DNA of 64,000 nt from positions 1-64,000 of IMG/VR virus record IMGVR_UViG_3300046011_011893; one strand, written 5' to 3'. The notes below the pieces were generated by a model, which saw only the letters and a list, made by a program, of their open reading frames with translations, was not told the origin of the DNA and did no database searches. Made by a program: the position numbers and the translations under genes. Origin of the DNA: a virus. Positions 60,726-64,000 of this stretch are shown here, in pieces (position 1 is the stretch's first letter; each line of letters starts with the position of its first letter).

Positions 60726-61679
60726 ATGTCTGCAACCTATACTCCAAAATCAAAATCAATCATACAGCCTACACCAGCTGTATTACCTTCAAGTGAAAAA
60801 TATTTGATTTGGCACATTGAGGGAGGGCTAGGTAAAAATATTGCTGCTACTGCATTATGTAAAGATGTAAAAGAAACATATCCTGATCGTAAAATTATTT
60901 TGGTAGTTTCCTATCCAGAAGTATTTTTAAATAATCCATTTGCTGATAGAGTATATCATATATCAAATAGACCTTATTTTTATGATAATTACATTTATAA
61001 TAAAGATGTAATTATATTTAAACATGAACCTTATCATCAAACAGGTCACATTACTAAAAAGAAACATTTAATAGAAAATTGGTGTGATCTTTTAAACATA
61101 CCATATACAGAACAGCAACCACAAGTTTATGTAAATATGGTTCAAAAAGGAACTATTGGTTTATGGCGACGTAATAAACCAACAATGGTATTACAAACAA
61201 ATGGTGGTCCTTTAAATGGTCAAAAATATGGGTATAGTTGGTGTAGAGATATTCCTTTTGATATATCTTTAGAAATATTCAATAAATACTCAAAAGATTA
61301 TCACATATTTCAAATAACTAGACCAGATTCACAAAAAATACCTGGTGCTGAAATTATAGACCAGCCTATGACTAATATGGAATTGTTTGCTATTTTAGTA
61401 GAGTCACAAAAACGTATATTAATTGATTCATGTCTTCAACACGCTGCCGCATCATTTAAAATACCATCAACTGTATTGTGGATAGGTACTTCACCTAATG
61501 TATTTGGGTATAAAATTCATAACAATATTGTTGCTAATCCTCCAAAAGGTGGTACAAAGTTAGTCGATTCTTATTTATTTGATTATGCTTTTGACGGTAT
61601 TTTACATGAATGTCCTTACATAGATGTGAATGAAATGTTTGATATACCAAAGTTGCTTAACGATATAGATAAAAAATAG
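60726..61679 (+). CDS. GT9-like (heptosyltransferase-type) glycosyltransferase
   Basis: A 317-residue protein. YLIWHIEGGLGKNIAATALCKDVK (residues ~26-49) resembles the N-terminal Rossmann of GT-B glycosyltransferases. LIDSCLQHAAASFKIPSTVLWIGTSPNVFGY (~237-267) is like the sugar-nucleotide side of GT9 heptosyltransferases. Pro/Ser-rich residues 1-25 precede the domain. Expected to transfer a sugar to lipopolysaccharide, or to protein. In this place, virion fibre glycosylation is an attractive but unproven possibility. Confidence 0.72.
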   Translation: MSATYTPKSKSIIQPTPAVLPSSEKYLIWHIEGGLGKNIAATALCKDVKETYPDRKIILVVSYPEVFLNNPFADRVYHISNRPYFYDNYIYNKDVIIFKHEPYHQTGHITKKKHLIENWCDLLNIPYTEQQPQVYVNMVQKGTIGLWRRNKPTMVLQTNGGPLNGQKYGYSWCRDIPFDISLEIFNKYSKDYHIFQITRPDSQKIPGAEIIDQPMTNMELFAILVESQKRILIDSCLQHAAASFKIPSTVLWIGTSPNVFGYKIHNNIVANPPKGGTKLVDSYLFDYAFDGILHECPYIDVNEMFDIPKLLNDIDKK

Positions 61680-61704
61680 TTTAAGTAATTCACAGCTATT
61701 TCAA

Positions 61705-61712
61705 TATTTATA
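61705..61712 (+). promoter_or_regulatory. TATTTATA late-promoter-like box
   Basis: Exact TATTTATA lies 15 bases before ATG 61728 and marks a new transcription unit for neck-type genes. Confidence 0.58.
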
Positions 61713-61727
61713 CGAAAACGCAATTAA

Positions 61728-62900
61728 ATGGCTGATATTCCTGTATATGCTGGTAGTTCTTCGTTTTTTCCTGGGGATACTGCCTTTGGATTTTACGATT
61801 ACCAATACCAATTCCAAGTAGATGCTGACAAAGTTGTTACATTTGTTACACAACGTTTAGGATGGCCTATTGAAGTTGTTGAATTACAACCAGTACAAAT
61901 ATATACTGCTTTTGAAGAAGCTGTTACTGTTTATGGCAATGAAGTATACCAATTCCAAATTAGAGAGAACATGCTCTCTATGGAAGGAAACCCAACTGGT
62001 TCAGGACCATACAACCAGTTACTAATGTCTCCTTCACTTGGTGGTGTTGTTCGTATATCTGAAAACTATGGTGAAGAAGCTGGTGTTGGTGGTAATGTAA
62101 CATGGTATAGTGGTGCTATTAGATTACATGCCCTTACACAATCATATGATTTAAATTTATGGGCACAACAATCAGCATCGATTGGTCCTAATGATTATAT
62201 TGAAGTAAAAAGAATATTCTTCGAAGCACCTCCTGCTGCTATGAGATACTTTGATCCATATGTTGGTATAGGATATAGCTACGAAGGATTACTTAATAGC
62301 TTTGGATTTGGTGCTTATTCACCTGCTATTACATTCTTATTAATGCCGTTGTTCTTTGACTTACAAAGAATTCAAGCAATTGAATTAAACGACCAAATAA
62401 GAAAAGCAGCATTTTCGTTTGAAATTATAAACAACCAACTTAAGATATTCCCTATTCCTTTAATTGATTACAATTTATGGATTCAATATGTTAAAGGAAG
62501 TGAAAGAGATAGTGTTGTAGGAGGCAGAACAGCAAGTGGATCTGCAGCTACAAATTTGATTACAAACCCATCAAATGTACCCTATTGTAATCCAAATTAT
62601 AACTACATTAATTCAGTGGGTAAAATGTGGATTTACCAATATACCTTAGCACTATGTCGTGAGATATTAGGATATGTACGTGGCAAATACACGCAGGTAC
62701 CTATTCCAGGAGCTGAAGTTACTTTGAACCAACAAGATTTACTAACAGATTCTAGAGCAATGAAAGAATCATTAATACTTCAATTAAGAGAAGCCTTAGC
62801 AGAATCTGGAAGACAAACACAACTTGAAAAACAAGCAGCCAATGCTGAAAATTTAAATAAAACATTAGCTAATGTTCCTATGGGAATTTATATATTTTAA
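61728..62900 (+). CDS. Neck protein, gp13-like
   Basis: A 390-residue protein. VVTFVTQRLGWPIEVVELQ near the start and the C-terminal WIYQYTLALCREILGYVRGKYTQVPIPGAEVTLNQQDLL ... LREALAE resemble the gp13/neck-type proteins of T4-like phages, which close the head after packaging. T4 gp13 is 309 aa; the extra length is in the Tyr-rich middle. Assignment to gp13 rather than a related connector protein is tentative. Confidence 0.6.
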   Translation: MADIPVYAGSSSFFPGDTAFGFYDYQYQFQVDADKVVTFVTQRLGWPIEVVELQPVQIYTAFEEAVTVYGNEVYQFQIRENMLSMEGNPTGSGPYNQLLMSPSLGGVVRISENYGEEAGVGGNVTWYSGAIRLHALTQSYDLNLWAQQSASIGPNDYIEVKRIFFEAPPAAMRYFDPYVGIGYSYEGLLNSFGFGAYSPAITFLLMPLFFDLQRIQAIELNDQIRKAAFSFEIINNQLKIFPIPLIDYNLWIQYVKGSERDSVVGGRTASGSAATNLITNPSNVPYCNPNYNYINSVGKMWIYQYTLALCREILGYVRGKYTQVPIPGAEVTLNQQDLLTDSRAMKESLILQLREALAESGRQTQLEKQAANAENLNKTLANVPMGIYIF

Positions 62901-62903
62901 AAA

Positions 62904-63236
62904 ATGATATCTTTACAAACCATATTATCAGAAGCTTCATTTGAAACTATATTCGTACAGGTAGTTATCAAAATGAAAACAGAAGCTAACTTTACTGAAA
63001 TATACAATCAAATTCGTGGAATTAAAGATGTGGTTGTAGTTAAAGTTATTGATACAGATCAACTAGATGCAGCATCAAATGACAACTACAAATACACTTT
63101 ACTTGAAATAAAATATATTGCTGCTGGAGATGTAATGGGTACTATAAAATCAATTAAAAGTGAAGCTTTAAAAATACCAGGATTAGTACAGTTTTATGTT
63201 AGAACAAAAACATTGAAAAAAATTAGAAACTATTAA
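62904..63236 (+). CDS. Small ferredoxin-like-fold phage protein
   Basis: A 110-residue protein with beta-alpha-beta pattern (ETIFVQVVIKMKTEANFTEIYNQIRGI ... YKYTLLEIKYIAAGDVMGTIKSI). The N-terminal MISLQTILSEA resembles the leaders of putative head proteins. I associate the YxxLLEIK-type strand with conserved small proteins of T4-like marine phages, but the role is not established. Confidence 0.55.
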   Translation: MISLQTILSEASFETIFVQVVIKMKTEANFTEIYNQIRGIKDVVVVKVIDTDQLDAASNDNYKYTLLEIKYIAAGDVMGTIKSIKSEALKIPGLVQFYVRTKTLKKIRNY

Positions 63237-63238
63237 TA

Positions 63239-63736
63239 ATGGCTTTATACGGATCATCTCGTGATATTTCATTTTTTCATGTGGTTAATGCTGAATTAAT
63301 CCACAATATTATTGAACAAAATATAGGATACTATCAAATATCATTAGACGAAACACCAGCAAACATATATGGTGAAGCTGTTAGTGGTACTAAAATGTAC
63401 TTTCCTCCTGTATTAATTCAATGTTTAATTGATAGAGGAGATTATGAAGGGAAGTATAGTGAATTAGGACCAGATATTACTCGTAATTTTGGTTTTAGAT
63501 TTTTACGCAAAGATTTAGTTGCACAAAATGTAGTGCCTCAAATTGGTGATGTGATATTGTGGAATAACGATTATTACGAAGTAAATTTAGTAAACGAAAA
63601 TCAAGATATCGTAGGTAAAGTACCACAATATAATTATGGTGGTGCTTATTTAGATAATTTTGGTGCTAGCTTTTCAATCATATGTTTTGCCAATTACGTA
63701 TCACCAGAATCATTAGGTATAACACAATCTAGATAA
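63239..63736 (+). CDS. Neck/head-completion protein, gp14-like
   Basis: A 165-residue protein with SSRDISFFHVVNAELIHNII, YYQISLDETPANIYGEA and NVVPQIGDVILWNNDYYEV. This pattern resembles head-tail neck proteins of T4-like marine phages (gp14-type). Its stop overlaps the next start (TAATG). The family name is tentative; the structural role is likely. Confidence 0.6.
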   Translation: MALYGSSRDISFFHVVNAELIHNIIEQNIGYYQISLDETPANIYGEAVSGTKMYFPPVLIQCLIDRGDYEGKYSELGPDITRNFGFRFLRKDLVAQNVVPQIGDVILWNNDYYEVNLVNENQDIVGKVPQYNYGGAYLDNFGASFSIICFANYVSPESLGITQSR

Positions 63737-64000
63737 TGGCAAGACAACTTCCCATACTACCAGGAACACCAGCACAAAGAGTAAATGAACAAATTGTGCC
63801 TTATATTTCGGATACTGCACCTATTTTACCTGAAAATTTAGTTACTCGTGCAAACCAAATATCTGCTAATATTGAGGATAACACAAAACCATTTACACTT
63901 GGTTTACAAGATATAGATGAAGCTGTATTTTATTATTTTAATAATGTAATACAACCTTCTGTTATACAAAATGGAAATAAAATTCCTGTTCCTGTAAGTT
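63736..64000 (+). CDS. T4-like structural protein (3' end outside window)
   Basis: About 88 residues are visible, cut by the window edge. ARQLPILPGTPAQRVNEQIVPYISDTAP, then FTLGLQDIDEAVFYYFNNVIQPSVIQNG, is a start I associate with conserved structural proteins near the neck genes of T4-like marine phages. The ATG at 63736 overlaps the preceding stop, so they are coupled. The rest of the gene is not in the window. Confidence 0.55.
   Translation, partial: MARQLPILPGTPAQRVNEQIVPYISDTAPILPENLVTRANQISANIEDNTKPFTLGLQDIDEAVFYYFNNVIQPSVIQNGNKIPVPVS

Overview
The window is a 64 kb stretch of the structural, late-gene half of a large T4-like (contractile-tailed) phage genome. Every convincing gene is on the + strand, packed with short gaps or TAATG/ATGA overlaps. 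The sequence is very AT-rich, and start codons are rarely preceded by a Shine-Dalgarno sequence. Recognisable T4-type landmarks are baseplate wedge gp25 (cut by the left edge) and gp6, large terminase gp17, portal gp20, prohead protease gp21, a gp22-like scaffold, major capsid gp23, PhoH, and neck-type proteins at the right edge. Poor Shine-Dalgarno use, an outer-membrane beta-barrel protein with an export signal, and repetitive GTASYA-type fibre proteins suggest a Bacteroidetes (flavobacterial-type) host. That host call is an inference. I saw no tRNA, integrase, insertion sequence or CRISPR array.

Layout. (1) 1-10941: baseplate and tail structural genes, including a 1531-residue protein. (2) 10957-16960: a 1612-residue Thr/Pro-repeat fibre-like protein, a smaller relative, and a small protein repeating the C-terminal module of an upstream tail protein. 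(3) 16967-19175: GIY-YIG nuclease, primase and PD-(D/E)XK nuclease. (4) 19178-32898: many small proteins, several resembling T4 internal head proteins, plus a beta-barrel protein, a metallopeptidase/ADP-ribosyltransferase-like fusion, a DnaQ-like exonuclease, a predicted pyrimidine-dimer glycosylase, a flavoprotein, a nucleotide kinase-like protein and a possible spanin. (5) 33015-44573: packaging and head morphogenesis (gp17, gp20, core proteins, gp21, gp22, gp23). (6) 44655-55190: PhoH and a fibre/adhesin block with a collagen-like stretch, GTASYA repeats, a kelch-like propeller and a second giant Thr/Pro array. (7) 55248-61679: an enzyme cassette of five 2-oxoglutarate/Fe(II) oxygenase-like proteins, a flavin-dependent halogenase-like protein and a GT9-like glycosyltransferase. 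(8) 61728-64000: neck and head-tail connector-type genes.

Regulation. An octamer TATTTAT(A/T/G) lies between genes at 17 places, usually 13-22 bases before a start codon. In several places it comes directly after a rho-independent terminator. It is probably the phage's late promoter core. It is also the exact reverse complement of the T4 late promoter TATAAATA. Some leaders are structured, most strikingly 49219-49284.

The most interesting possibilities are four. The giant (Thr/Ser)-X fibres may be substrates of the oxygenase/halogenase/glycosyltransferase cassette. An RMQKLA peptide is shared by the scaffold C-terminus and the N-termini of three small proteins, and may act as a capsid-targeting tag. 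One gene fuses a HExxH metallopeptidase with an ADP-ribosyltransferase-like domain. One tail-fibre gene has a riboswitch-like leader.
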